Source: Winogradskyella bathintestinalis (GTDB lineage Bacteria; Bacteroidota; Bacteroidia; Flavobacteriales; Flavobacteriaceae). From it: a stretch of DNA of 64,000 nt. Both the position numbers and the translations under genes were made by a program. The number at the start of each line of letters is the position of its first letter. Position 1 is the first letter of the stretch. The notes under the pieces are model-generated. The model made no database searches. It was given only the letters and a program-made list of their open reading frames with translations, and had not been told where the DNA came from. Location of the stretch: contig NZ_JASDDK010000004.1 of NCBI RefSeq assembly GCF_030407435.1, forward strand, positions 124,001 through 188,000, read 5' to 3'. Positions 25,615-36,700 of this stretch are shown here, piece by piece.

Positions 25615-28600
25615 ATGAAAAAAATTATTTGTATTATTTTTTTGTTGCTTACCAATGCGTTTACGCACGCTCAAAATGAAGCCTCTTATTGGTATTTTGG
25701 ACAGAATGCTGGACTGCAATTTAATGCGCAATCTGGTACTGTGACACCTTTAAGTAATGGTCAAATAAATACGTTAGAGGGCTGCACTTCCATATCTGAT
25801 ACAGACGGAAACTTATTATTTTATTCTGATGGCCAAACGGTATGGAATAGCAATCATCAAATAATGTCGAATGGTGATTATTTTGGTGGAACCGGTCTTT
25901 TAGGCGACCCTTCAAGCACATCTTCAGGGCTTATAGTACCCAAACCAAATGATCCTAACAAATATTATCTTTTTACCGTAGATGAGCCACATCACAATAA
26001 TGCAAGTACGTATCCTAATCAGTTTACTGGCAACTATGAAGGCGGCGGAACAGTGCCTACCCAAGATGACGGCTACAATAATGGTTTCAATTACTCTTTA
26101 ATTGACATGACTTTAAATGGTGGTTTGGGTGATGTTGATACCGTTGTAAAGAACAAACATTTAGTAACTTATGATCCTTCTATACCTATAGAAAGTAAAT
26201 ATAAATGTTCCGAAAAAATTACAGCTGTACGAGCAGAAGATTGTTCTTCTTTCTGGATTATCACACATTTTGGAGACAAATTTTATGCTTTTAAAATTGA
26301 TGAAAATGGAGTTAACGAAACTCCTGTTATTTCTACGGTCGGTCCTAACATACCAATTTCAGGATATAGACGTAATGCTCTAGGCTATTTAAAAGCGTCC
26401 CCGGACGCGTCTAAATTAATTGCTGCCAACTACGGCTATGCTGTAACTGCTGGAGCAAATGCCGCTGGCAGTGTTGATTTATTTAATTTTAATAATGAAA
26501 CAGGTATCGTATCTAACCATTTAGAACTGTACGGCCCACAAAATAATGCTAGTCCATACGGTGTAGAATTCTCTGCTGAAAACCGAAAAGTATATGCTAC
26601 CTTAAGTGAAGGTGATGCCGGTTTTGAAACTAGCCATGTGATACAATGGGATTTAGAAACTACGGATATCCCTAATTCAGCTCAGGTAATTCACTCATCA
26701 AATACAATTAGTGCCGGTGCTTTACAATTAGGAATTGATAGACGTATTTATAGAGCACAATTAAGCTACTTCGGAAATCAAAGTATTTCAAAATATCTTG
26801 GAGTTATAACAAATCCTGAAGCAGATGGAATAGCTGCAAATTATAATCCACAGGGCATATTTTTAGATATTAATGGTTCCAATCAAAACGTTAGCCGACT
26901 TGGTTTGCCTCCATTTATTCAATCTCTGTTTAATTCTGAAATTGATATTATAAAAAACGGTATTAGCACCACGGAACTTAAACTTTGTACAGGCGACAAT
27001 TATACATTAGAAGCTACAAATATTCCCGGTGCAGATTACGTGTGGCTGTTTAATGGAATGCAATTAGCAGAATCCTCAGCTCAACTATTAGTTGATAATC
27101 CAGGATTTTATGAAGTCTATATTGAACCTAATAATGGGGATTGCCCTATAGAAGGAAATGCTGTGGTTGGTGTTTTCGAAATTCCTGTAGCCAATTCACT
27201 TAGTAATGTTATTGTTTGTGACGATGGCGACGATGATGGTATTACCAGTTTCGATTTTACATCTAAAAATTCAGAAGTATTATTATCTCAAGATCCATTA
27301 ACTTATAATGTTAGGTATTTTGAAACAGATACCGATGCCGAACTTGGCGAGAATGAAATTATATTTCCGTATAATAACATCAGTAATCCTCAGACTATTT
27401 TTGCTCGTGTAGACCATACTCAAAACCCAAATTGTTTCGCGGTTAACTCATTTCAACTTAACGTATCTACTTTACCGCAACTCACAACTATAGACCCTGT
27501 TGAATTTTGTGATACTTTCGGTGATGAATCAGATGGCTACGCTATTATAGATTTGGAAAATCTTAAGCCTGCCCTTAGCGGTAATCAAAACGAAAATAAT
27601 ACCGCCATCACATTTCATAAAACATTAAATGATGCAAATAATAAATTAAACCCGCTTCCATTGAATTATGCAAACTCGGAAGCTTTTAACGAAACTATTT
27701 TTGTGAGAATTGAAAACACTACGAATACAGCATGTTTTAATACAAGTAGTTTTAATGTCATTGTAAACCCCATTCCTGTAGCCCGTAATCTTTCCATAAT
27801 ACAATGCGATGAAGATGGTATTCCTGAAGGTTTTACATCATTTAATCTTAATAATCATGTCGAAGATATTACGGACAATATTGAAAATAACATGGTTACA
27901 TTCTATTTGTCGCTCACCGATGCTCAAAATCAAGAAGATGCAATAGATGGAGGTATTTTCAACAATTTTCTTAACCCACAAATAATTTACGCAAGAGTAA
28001 CAAATACAAATTCTGAGTGCATAAATTTTAGTGAAATATCATTAGAAGTCAGCACCACCTATACCAACAATGCTAATCTCAAAATATGCGATGCAGATGG
28101 TACTGAAGATGGTTTAATGACATTTAACTTAACTGAAGCAAATGCGGCTGTTTTAGCAGGTTCACCTATAGGATTAGATTTGGTTTATTATGAGACGTAT
28201 AGTGATGCGTTACTAGAAACAAATCAAATAGATACAATCTTTAGAAATACGATACCCTACAATCAAACTATTTTTGGCAGAGTGAAAAATGCAAATGCGT
28301 GTTATGGTATCAGTGAAATAAAATTAACGGTCTTTGAGTTGCCTCAAATTGAAACTGAATTTGAAACTTTCTATTGTTTAAATTCTTTTGAAACCATCAT
28401 TTTAAATGCTGGTGTTTTAGAAGATTCCCCTAGTAATTATTATTATGAATGGTCCACAGGAGAAAACACCTCTCAAATTGAAATTAGTTCACCTGGAACT
28501 TATAATGTAGAAGTGAGTAATACTAATGGCTGTTTTAAAAATATAGTGATTACAGTATTACCATCAAACATTGCGACAATATCATCTATAAACGTTGTTG

Positions 28601-29055
28601 ATGCTTCAGAAAATAACACAATTTCTATTTTTGTGGATTCAAATAGTGAAGGAGATTATGAATATGCTCTGAACGATTATAATGGTTCTTACCAAAACAG
28701 CAATACATTTACCAATGTGCCACCAGGTTTACATACCGTGTACGTAAGAGATAAGAACAATTGTGGAATTGTTGAAGATTTGATCTCCGTGATTGGATTT
28801 CCTAAATTTTTTACACCTAATAATGATGCGGTCAACGATTATTGGCAAGTTTATGGCATAAATGAACAATTTCAGGTAAATTCGTCTATTTATATCTTCG
28901 ATCGTTATGGCAAACTACTGATTGAACTCGATCCGTTGAGTTCTGGCTGGGATGGCAATTACAATGGTAATAAAATGCCGACCAGTGATTATTGGTTTAA
29001 AGTAATTTTAGACGATGGAAGAACTTTTACAAATCACTTTACATTAAAACGATGA
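25615..29055 (+). CDS. Secreted T9SS type B repeat protein with N-terminal propeller-like domain
   Basis: A 1146-residue secreted protein. The signal peptide ends near HAQ (20). Residues ~23-440 look like a beta-propeller of the kind that opens many Bacteroidetes T9SS proteins (SYWYFGQNAGLQF, then SGLIVPKPNDPNKYYLFTVD). An Ig/PKD-like segment follows (~460-520), then about four copies of a ~90-residue domain beginning CDDGDDDG, CDTFGDESDG, CDEDGIPEG and CDADGTEDG. After an EWSTGENTS domain, residues ~1062-1146 form the type B sorting domain (FPKFFTPNNDAVNDYW, FDRYGKLL, GWDG). It overlaps the next gene by four bases (ATGA). Adhesion or gliding-related surface function is inference. Confidence 0.88.
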   Translation: MKKIICIIFLLLTNAFTHAQNEASYWYFGQNAGLQFNAQSGTVTPLSNGQINTLEGCTSISDTDGNLLFYSDGQTVWNSNHQIMSNGDYFGGTGLLGDPSSTSSGLIVPKPNDPNKYYLFTVDEPHHNNASTYPNQFTGNYEGGGTVPTQDDGYNNGFNYSLIDMTLNGGLGDVDTVVKNKHLVTYDPSIPIESKYKCSEKITAVRAEDCSSFWIITHFGDKFYAFKIDENGVNETPVISTVGPNIPISGYRRNALGYLKASPDASKLIAANYGYAVTAGANAAGSVDLFNFNNETGIVSNHLELYGPQNNASPYGVEFSAENRKVYATLSEGDAGFETSHVIQWDLETTDIPNSAQVIHSSNTISAGALQLGIDRRIYRAQLSYFGNQSISKYLGVITNPEADGIAANYNPQGIFLDINGSNQNVSRLGLPPFIQSLFNSEIDIIKNGISTTELKLCTGDNYTLEATNIPGADYVWLFNGMQLAESSAQLLVDNPGFYEVYIEPNNGDCPIEGNAVVGVFEIPVANSLSNVIVCDDGDDDGITSFDFTSKNSEVLLSQDPLTYNVRYFETDTDAELGENEIIFPYNNISNPQTIFARVDHTQNPNCFAVNSFQLNVSTLPQLTTIDPVEFCDTFGDESDGYAIIDLENLKPALSGNQNENNTAITFHKTLNDANNKLNPLPLNYANSEAFNETIFVRIENTTNTACFNTSSFNVIVNPIPVARNLSIIQCDEDGIPEGFTSFNLNNHVEDITDNIENNMVTFYLSLTDAQNQEDAIDGGIFNNFLNPQIIYARVTNTNSECINFSEISLEVSTTYTNNANLKICDADGTEDGLMTFNLTEANAAVLAGSPIGLDLVYYETYSDALLETNQIDTIFRNTIPYNQTIFGRVKNANACYGISEIKLTVFELPQIETEFETFYCLNSFETIILNAGVLEDSPSNYYYEWSTGENTSQIEISSPGTYNVEVSNTNGCFKNIVITVLPSNIATISSINVVDASENNTISIFVDSNSEGDYEYALNDYNGSYQNSNTFTNVPPGLHTVYVRDKNNCGIVEDLISVIGFPKFFTPNNDAVNDYWQVYGINEQFQVNSSIYIFDRYGKLLIELDPLSSGWDGNYNGNKMPTSDYWFKVILDDGRTFTNHFTLKR

Positions 29056-31517
29056 TCATCCCCCAAAATCTAATTTTTAAAATTACAAGTGCGACTATCT
29101 TCTTTTCCGTTTTTCATCTTTTAGCTTTTTCGCAACAACCAAATGATGCTCAATTTGCGGTTACGGTGTGTGGTAATTCAGATTTTAGTTTAGATGTTAG
29201 CGGCATTGGAATTCAAGAATTGAATAGCACAAATACTTGTTCTAGCTCTGAAAATAATAGCATTTGGCTAGAAGTTAATATAGCCGTAGCCGGTACCTTA
29301 GCCTTTACCTTGACACCTACCAGCTCTAGCATTAACGAAGATTATGACTTTTTTATTTTTGGTCCAAATGTAAGTCCAGGAAACATTGGTCAGGCGGTGC
29401 GCTGCTCTACTACAAATCCGGCTGCGGCCAATCAAGGGAATAACTTAACTGGTTTAAATGCTACATCCACTGACGTTTCTGAAGGACCAGGGGCTAATGG
29501 AGATAGTTTTGTAAGTCTCCTTAATGTTTTGGCTGGGGAAAATTACTATATTGTAATAGACAGACCCGTTGGAAATAGTCCGTTTCGATTAGAATGGACA
29601 GGTACTGCTGAATTTCCTGAAGCACCGTCTAATCCTTTATTAGAAAATATTGAGTCCACCCGTTTACCAAGTATCGATATTTGTGATGGATTAGCTCCTT
29701 TTAATGATAATATTACCGAATTTAATCTTACATCTCTAACCCAAGAAATTAAAAATGGAGCAACTGATGTAGACGTAACATATCATACCACAGAAAGTGA
29801 TGCCAACATCAATGTAGATGCGTTAGGAAATATCTTTAATAATACAACGAGCAATCAAAACATTTATATTAGAATTGAAAATACAACTACAGGTTGCTAC
29901 ATCATTAATGATTTTGACATTAATGTAAGCACACTCATTGATTTTAATACACCAATTGATTATAACGTTTGTGATGATGATTTAGATGGTGACGATCAAA
30001 ACGGTATCTCTACTTTCGATTTTAATCTAAAAACTCAAGAAATTATAAACGGAATATCTGATGCAAATTATGCTATTAGTTATCATACCAGTCAGGCGGA
30101 TTCAGAAACCTTTACTAACCCACTTGCTCTTAATTATAGAAACACATCGGCTACTCCAACTGAAATATTTGTGAGGATTAAAGATATTGATACAGGATGT
30201 ATTGGGTTCACCTCATTTAATCTCATTGTGGAGTCCAAACCAGTCGCTAATGATATTACAATATTACAATGTGATGAAGATGGCATTCCTGAGGGCTTTA
30301 CCACCTTTAATATTAATGAGTCTTTAGAAGCTATTACTAATGGTGATTCTAATACTTCCGTAGAATACTTTTTATCTTTAACAGATGCCGAAAACCAAAA
30401 TAATGCTATTGATGGTAATGCCTTTGATAATTTTTTAAACCCTCAAATCATTTATACGAGAGTTACTAACCCAACTTCGGGATGTATTAATTTTAGCGAA
30501 ATATCACTAGAAGTAAGTACAACGTTTTCTAACAATACAAGTATAGAATTATGTGATATAGACGGAATAGAAGATGGTTTTATGGAATTCAATCTTACAG
30601 ATGCCAATTCTTCTATTTTAGTAGGATCTCCTGCTAATTTAGACTTAATTTATTACGAAACCTATACTGATGCTTTGGTAGAAACTAATCCACTTCCTAC
30701 TATCTTTACTAATACTCTAGCTTATAACCAAACAATATATGGACGCGTTGAAAATGCCAACAATTGTTATGGTATTAGCGAAATTACACTCAAAGTATTC
30801 GAATTACCAAATATTGAAACTGAATTTGAAACCTTGTATTGTTTAAATCTTTTTCCGGAAACAATCACGTTAGATGGAGGAATTATTGGGGACTCCCCTA
30901 GCAACTATTATTATGAATGGTCTACAGGCGAAAATACCTCGGAAATTGAAATTGATGCCCCAGGAACTTATAACGTAAAAGTAATTAATACAAACGGTTG
31001 TTTTAAAGACAGAACCATTACCGTCCTTCCTTCAAATATTGCAACAGTTACTGATATAAAAGTTGTTGATGCTTTACAAAATAATACGATTTCTGTTTTT
31101 GTAGAAGGAGAAGGTCACTACGAGTATGCCTTAGGGCACATTAACGGCCCATTTCAAGATAGTAATATATTTACGAATGTTCCAGCAGGATTATATACCG
31201 TATACATTCGCGATAAAAATAATTGTGGTATTGTAGAAAGTCTAGTTTCCGTAATTGGTTTTCCTAAATTCTTTACACCAAACAATGATACCGTTAATGA
31301 TTATTGGCAAGTAAAAGGAATATCAGCACAGTTTCAATCAAATACCTCAATTTTTATTTTTGATCGTTACGGGAAACTCTTAACGGAACTCGATCCCTTA
31401 AGTTCTGGCTGGGATGGAACATACAAAGGTGAAAAAATGCCTTCAAGCGATTATTGGTTTAAAGTAAAATTAGAAGATGGAAGAACTTTCACCAGTCATT
31501 TTACATTAAAACGATAA
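29052..31517 (+). CDS. Secreted T9SS type B repeat protein with PPC-like N-terminal domain
   Basis: An 821-residue secreted protein. Signal peptide ~1-28 (ends AFSQ). Residues ~30-185 resemble a pre-peptidase C-terminal (PPC)-type beta-sandwich, with NSIWLEVNIAVAGTLAFTL and YDFFIFGPN. Four copies of the ~90-residue domain follow (starts CDGLAPFND, CDDDLDGDDQNG, CDEDGIPEG, CDIDGIEDG), then the EWSTGENTSEIEI segment and the type B sorting domain from ~737 (FPKFFTPNNDTVNDYW). Its last ~490 residues are very close to those of the upstream gene while the N-terminus is unrelated. Start ATG overlaps the upstream stop, so the two are translationally coupled. Confidence 0.88.
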   Translation: MIIPQNLIFKITSATIFFSVFHLLAFSQQPNDAQFAVTVCGNSDFSLDVSGIGIQELNSTNTCSSSENNSIWLEVNIAVAGTLAFTLTPTSSSINEDYDFFIFGPNVSPGNIGQAVRCSTTNPAAANQGNNLTGLNATSTDVSEGPGANGDSFVSLLNVLAGENYYIVIDRPVGNSPFRLEWTGTAEFPEAPSNPLLENIESTRLPSIDICDGLAPFNDNITEFNLTSLTQEIKNGATDVDVTYHTTESDANINVDALGNIFNNTTSNQNIYIRIENTTTGCYIINDFDINVSTLIDFNTPIDYNVCDDDLDGDDQNGISTFDFNLKTQEIINGISDANYAISYHTSQADSETFTNPLALNYRNTSATPTEIFVRIKDIDTGCIGFTSFNLIVESKPVANDITILQCDEDGIPEGFTTFNINESLEAITNGDSNTSVEYFLSLTDAENQNNAIDGNAFDNFLNPQIIYTRVTNPTSGCINFSEISLEVSTTFSNNTSIELCDIDGIEDGFMEFNLTDANSSILVGSPANLDLIYYETYTDALVETNPLPTIFTNTLAYNQTIYGRVENANNCYGISEITLKVFELPNIETEFETLYCLNLFPETITLDGGIIGDSPSNYYYEWSTGENTSEIEIDAPGTYNVKVINTNGCFKDRTITVLPSNIATVTDIKVVDALQNNTISVFVEGEGHYEYALGHINGPFQDSNIFTNVPAGLYTVYIRDKNNCGIVESLVSVIGFPKFFTPNNDTVNDYWQVKGISAQFQSNTSIFIFDRYGKLLTELDPLSSGWDGTYKGEKMPSSDYWFKVKLEDGRTFTSHFTLKR

Positions 31518-31558
31518 TTTAAATATTGTATTTTAGACCAAACCAATGCATTCATTTT

Positions 31559-33340
31559 GTGAAAAGCACATATTACATACTTTGCTTAGCACTTTTAAGT
31601 TTATCATTCCCTTTGGCGGCTCAAGATATAGCCTTATTTCAGCAATTTAACGGAAGATACGATTATACCGCCATTGGTAATACCCTCAATACGTTAGAAA
31701 ACGGTATTTCTGGTCCTTGTACCATTCTAACATCCTCTTCAGCAGATTTAAATCTGAATATCAATCAAAATATAATTGCAGCCTATTTATATTGGGCCGG
31801 TTCGGGCAATGGGGATTTAGATATTAGCTTAAACGGAATACCTGTATCTGCCGAACGCAACTTTAGCGATGCTTTAGATAGCGTTCGTGTATTTTTTGCT
31901 GCTTTTGCAGATGTTACAGATATAATTACGGAGCAAGGTAATACCACTTATACCGTTTCGGATTTAGATCTAAACACTATTATTTCTCCATATTGCCCTA
32001 CCGGAACTAATTTTGGAGGCTGGGCAATGACTATTATTTATCAAGAGGATAGTTTATCGCTAAATCAATTGAATGTTTACGATGGTCTACAAAGTGTCCC
32101 AGATTTTCTTAGCATAACTTTAGATAACTTAAATGTTTTAGATAATGAAGCTGCTAAAATTGGGTTTGTGGCTTGGGAGGGAGATCGGTCTATAGCTGTA
32201 AATGAGCAGTTAACTATAAACGGAAATGTAATTAGTAATTATCCCCTGAATCCTGCTAACAACGCTTTTAATGGAACCAACTCATTTACTGGAGCCAATA
32301 ATTTATATAATATGGATATCGATGTATATAATATTCAAGATAATATAAGTATAGGAGACACTTCAGCGACCATAGCACTAACATCGGGTCAAGATTTCGT
32401 AATGATTAACAACATCATTACGGTTCTAAACAGTCAGTTACCAGATGCCACGATTAGCATAGAAAATAATAGCGTGTACTGTGGAGATAATAGTATAGAA
32501 ATTTTTTATTCCGTAAATAATTTTAATAGCACAGATATTTTACCTGCTCATACACCAATAGCTTTTTATAGTAATGGTGTTTTTATTGGCGCAAGCGAAA
32601 CCATTAATACTATAGCCATAAATGAAAGCGAAAGTTACGCTATAATTCTTCATCTTCCTGAAGGAACAAATCCTAATGTAACTATTACAGCTATTGCAGA
32701 TGATGATGGTACCCAAAACGGTGTAATTACGGAGTCTAACGAGAACAACAATAGCACTTTTATAGATATTGAGTTACTTGTAATTCCTGAAACAACACTG
32801 CTTCCAAATCTTGTAAGTTGTAATGAAGGTTATGATAGCGCGACTTTTAATCTATTTGAAGCAATTAATACGCTCAATTATAATGAAGAAGATGTAGCTT
32901 TCTATCGGTCGTTAGACGATTTAGATTTAGAATCTAGTCCAATATTAATACCTTCCGACTATACTAATCTTTCAAACCCAGAAACTGTTTATGTGCGATT
33001 GAAGACTCAACCATGTTACGAAATTTTTCAATTGGATCTCATTATTGAGAACTGTCCACCAAAAATTCCACAAGGGTTTTCACCAAATGGAGACACCTAT
33101 AACGATTGGTTTAATATACAAGGCCTATACGATATTTTTACAGCGCACGAGTTACAAATCTATAACCGGTATGGTGAGCTCATTTTTATTGGTAATAATG
33201 CTAAACCATGGTTCGGAGAAATAAATCAAGGACTCAATAATAAAGGATCAATGGTACCCGTAGGGACTTATTTTTATGTTTTAAACTTAAACGATCCAAA
33301 TTATACCCCTTTTATGAGTTGGGTCTATGTTAATTATTAG
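31559..33340 (+). CDS. Secreted T9SS type B protein with DUF3344-like and CARDB-like parts
   Basis: About 593 residues if started at GTG 31559, which gives a clean signal peptide (KSTYYILCLALLSLSFPLAA then Q). An in-frame TTG at 31526 would add 11 polar residues and is less likely. The N-terminal part (IIAAYLYWAGSGNGDLDISL and later FGGWAMTIIYQED) resembles DUF3344-like surface domains. A CARDB-like strand set follows at ~295-410 (ITAIADDDGTQNGVITESNE). One degenerate copy of the ~90-residue domain (SCNEGYDSATFNL) leads to a type B sorting domain from ~503 (PQGFSPNGDTYNDWF) whose ending, WVYVNY, differs from the HFTLKR of its neighbours. Confidence 0.8.
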   Translation: MKSTYYILCLALLSLSFPLAAQDIALFQQFNGRYDYTAIGNTLNTLENGISGPCTILTSSSADLNLNINQNIIAAYLYWAGSGNGDLDISLNGIPVSAERNFSDALDSVRVFFAAFADVTDIITEQGNTTYTVSDLDLNTIISPYCPTGTNFGGWAMTIIYQEDSLSLNQLNVYDGLQSVPDFLSITLDNLNVLDNEAAKIGFVAWEGDRSIAVNEQLTINGNVISNYPLNPANNAFNGTNSFTGANNLYNMDIDVYNIQDNISIGDTSATIALTSGQDFVMINNIITVLNSQLPDATISIENNSVYCGDNSIEIFYSVNNFNSTDILPAHTPIAFYSNGVFIGASETINTIAINESESYAIILHLPEGTNPNVTITAIADDDGTQNGVITESNENNNSTFIDIELLVIPETTLLPNLVSCNEGYDSATFNLFEAINTLNYNEEDVAFYRSLDDLDLESSPILIPSDYTNLSNPETVYVRLKTQPCYEIFQLDLIIENCPPKIPQGFSPNGDTYNDWFNIQGLYDIFTAHELQIYNRYGELIFIGNNAKPWFGEINQGLNNKGSMVPVGTYFYVLNLNDPNYTPFMSWVYVNY

Positions 33341-33584
33341 AAAACGTTAAAGTTTTAGTCCGTTCATCTTATTTTTTTGCAGTTCTTACGTACATCCTTT
33401 AATTTTATAATTAATTACAAAAACACTTTGTAAAAGTTTTCTGTCTGGAACCCTCAAAATTAGAGAGAACTAAAATCACGAATTTAAAAGAATAAAATTT
33501 CTACAATATATTTATGATATTGAGTTTCAGGTTAAGCAATTTCTAACATCTTGGTTTAGAAATATTTGAATTCAATTTGGGAAG

Positions 33585-33606
33585 AAAGGCCTCTTTTGAG
33601 GTCTTT
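33585..33606 (+). terminator. Rho-independent terminator
   Basis: AAAGGCCTC (33585-33593) pairs with GAGGTCTTT (33598-33606), with one G-T wobble, over a TTTT loop and runs into T to 33609. It lies far from the preceding stop, leaving a long 3' leader or room for a small RNA. Confidence 0.7.
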
Positions 33607-33669
33607 TTTAAAAATAAAAGTAATAAAACGCATTTAAATGTTAACATTTTGTGCTTTTTGTCGTATTTT

Positions 33670-33701
33670 TTTGTATTTCATCTTTATTAACTTTACATTT
33701 C
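33670..33701 (+). promoter_or_regulatory. Candidate promoter of the 1613-residue adhesin gene
   Basis: TTTG at 33670-33673, a 20-base spacer and TACATTTC at 33694-33701 (one mismatch to TAnnTTTG), about 73 bases before the ATG. Confidence 0.4.
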
Positions 33702-33774
33702 GACCATAATTATCATGTAGATAGAGGTCGACCCAACCCTTTCTGCCTTAACATTTTAAACTTAACCGAAACTA

Positions 33775-36700
33775 ATGATTAATTTCAACCGCTCCCTCTA
33801 CTTATTTATAGGCTTAATTTGTAGTATTTCTTTTGCTCAACAAGTTACCATAGATAATTCAGTTTCAACTCAAGACTTAATTCAAAACACATTAATCCAA
33901 GGTTGTGTAGAAGTCTCAAATATTTCGTCACCCTCAAACGGCACATCTATTGGTATAGGTAGTTTTGGTTATTTTGAGCGTGCATCATCAAACTTTCCTT
34001 TCGCAGACGGAATTGTATTAACCACAGGTAATGCTAACTCGGCTGGAAATGGTCAAAATAACGACATCTTAAATGAAGGAGATGCCACTTGGCTTACCGA
34101 TAGTGATCTCGAAACAGCTTTAGGCATTTCTGGAACCGTGAATGCAACTTCTATTGAGTTCGAATTTATTTCAATTTCAAATCAAATACAGTTTAATTAT
34201 ATTTTAGCCTCCGAAGAATATTTTGGAAACTTCCCTTGTGAGTATTCCGATGGATTTGCTTTTTTAATAAAAGAAGCAGGTTCTTCTGATCCTTACACCA
34301 ATATTGCATTGATACCAGGCACAACTATACCTGTAAATACCAATACAGTTCACGACGATATTGTTGGTTTTTGTCCTGCTTCTAACGATGAATTTTTTGA
34401 AGGGTATAATGTAGGAGATACGAACTACAATGGACGAACCACCGTACTTTCAGCTACGGCTACAATTCAACCCAACGTACAATATCAAATAAAATTGGTT
34501 ATAGCAGATCAGACCGATCAAAATTATGATTCTGCTGTATTCATAGAAGGTAATAGTTTTGATGCTTCTGTAGATTTAGGAGACGATTTTTCAACTTGTG
34601 CCACTAGCACTGTATTAGATGGAAATATCTCTAATACGAACGCGACATATACGTGGTATTTCAACGACACGTTAATGTCGTCTGAAAACCAAGCGAGTTT
34701 AACGGCTTTGCAAACTGGAAATTATCGTGTTGAAATTTCACTACCGCTAGCAGGAAGCTCTTGTATAATTGAAGATGATATTAATGTAACCTTAAGTTCT
34801 ACGCAAACTTCAGATCCGCTAACAGATTTTCAACTTTGTGACGATTTAAGTGGTGACGGACTTGAGATATTTGATTTATCCACGAAAGATTCTGAAGTAT
34901 TGGCCTCTGTTCCTCCATCGAGTTACACTATTTCTTATCATTATACTAACACTGATGCTATTGATAATAGTAATGCCATTACTACTCCGATTCAAAACAC
35001 GGGAAACCCACAACTTATTCATGTAAGAATTGAAGATACCATTAATGGTTGCTTAGCGTTTTCTAGCTTTAATTTAATAGTAAATAACCTACCAATAATT
35101 ACAGATCCAACCCCTTTAGAGGTTTGTGACGACCAAACTGCTGACGGCATTACAGCAATGGATTTAAATTTTTATAAAGACCAAGAAATTGCATTAGGTC
35201 AAACAAATTTGGTGGTTACTTATCATAGCTCTGCAAGTGATGCTGCTGCTGGTGTTAACGCTTATACAATGCCATACACTAATACTAATGTTAACGAACA
35301 GTTATTTGTGAGTGTACAAAATCCGGATACGGGTTGTATTAGTACCACAACTTTAGATGTTTCTGTAATCGATAGTCCTATAATTAATATGGAGGATCAT
35401 TATATAGATGCATGTGATACAGATCTTGATGGTTTTGCTAATTTCGATTTAACCTCTATTATTCCTGAAGTTTTAGAAGGATTATCAGGTGTGAACGTAT
35501 CTTTTCATATATCGCCCGAAGACGCTCTTTCTGGTGCCAATCCTATTGCAGATGAAACGAATTATGCCAATATTACCAACCAAGAACAGCTTGTGTATTT
35601 AAGAGCAGAAAACGGCACTTCAGGTTGTGCATCTACGGTGCCTATTGAACTTCATACTAATTTATTATTAACTGCTACAAATATTAGAAACGTCTCCGTA
35701 TGTGATGTAGACGATGATAATACAGAAAGTTTCGATTTCGAAAATATTGCTGTGGGCATTATTAACGATTTATTAGATGTTGAAGTGGTATTTTACGAGA
35801 CTGAAGAAGACAGAGATAATCAAGTAAATCCCATAAATACAGATATAGCCTATCAATCACAGAGCAATCCTCAGACCATCTATATTGGGTTGCAAAGTCT
35901 TACGTGTTACGAAGTTTCAGATTTCGATTTAGTTTTATTCCCTATCGTTCAGTTTGAATCGGTAATCAGTTTAAGTGTTTGCGATACGGATCAAGACGGT
36001 TTTACGACTACCGATTTATCATCTCTAAATCTAGACGTCACTAATGGTGAAGACGGTTACAATGTCACTTACTTTTTAACGGAGCAAGATGCCATTGATA
36101 ACACAAATGCTTTACCTAATTCGTATACAAATTTAACCAATCCATTTACCTTATTCCCAAGAATTACCTCTTCACAAACAGGTTGTTATGATTATAATTC
36201 TTTTGAAGTGACCGTGTTACCTGCGCCAGAAAGTGAGAAACCAACCGATATTATTATTTGTGATGCAGATAGAGATGGCTTTTCAACCATAAATTTAAAT
36301 AATAGTGTTCCACATTCTATTTTAGCGACACCAAATAGATCCGTTACGTTTCATACAAGTTTACAAGAAGCTCAGTTAAACGAAAACGCTATTGAAACGC
36401 TTTCAAATTATAACGCACAAACACAAATTGTGTATATGCGTGTAGAAAATACAATTACGGGATGTTATTCTATTGAAGAATTAGATATTATTGTAAATAC
36501 TTTTCCTTTCGTCGGAGATCTATCGAATTACGTAAACGAACTTAATTTCTGTGAGGATAACTCAGATGGTATTGGCGAATTTATTTTTGTAAACAAAGAT
36601 TTAGAAGCGCTAAGTGGACAAACTGGCAAAGAGGTTTCTTATTACCTAAATGCAACTGATGCCATTGCTAAAGTAAATCCTATAGACAAAACAAGCATCT

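Larger units (their letters stand above)
33341..33774. other. Intergenic region with terminator and promoter
   Basis: Contains a hairpin terminator (33585-33606) about 245 bases after the preceding stop and a promoter candidate (33670-33701) for the next gene. No coding frame is supported between them. Confidence 0.5.
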
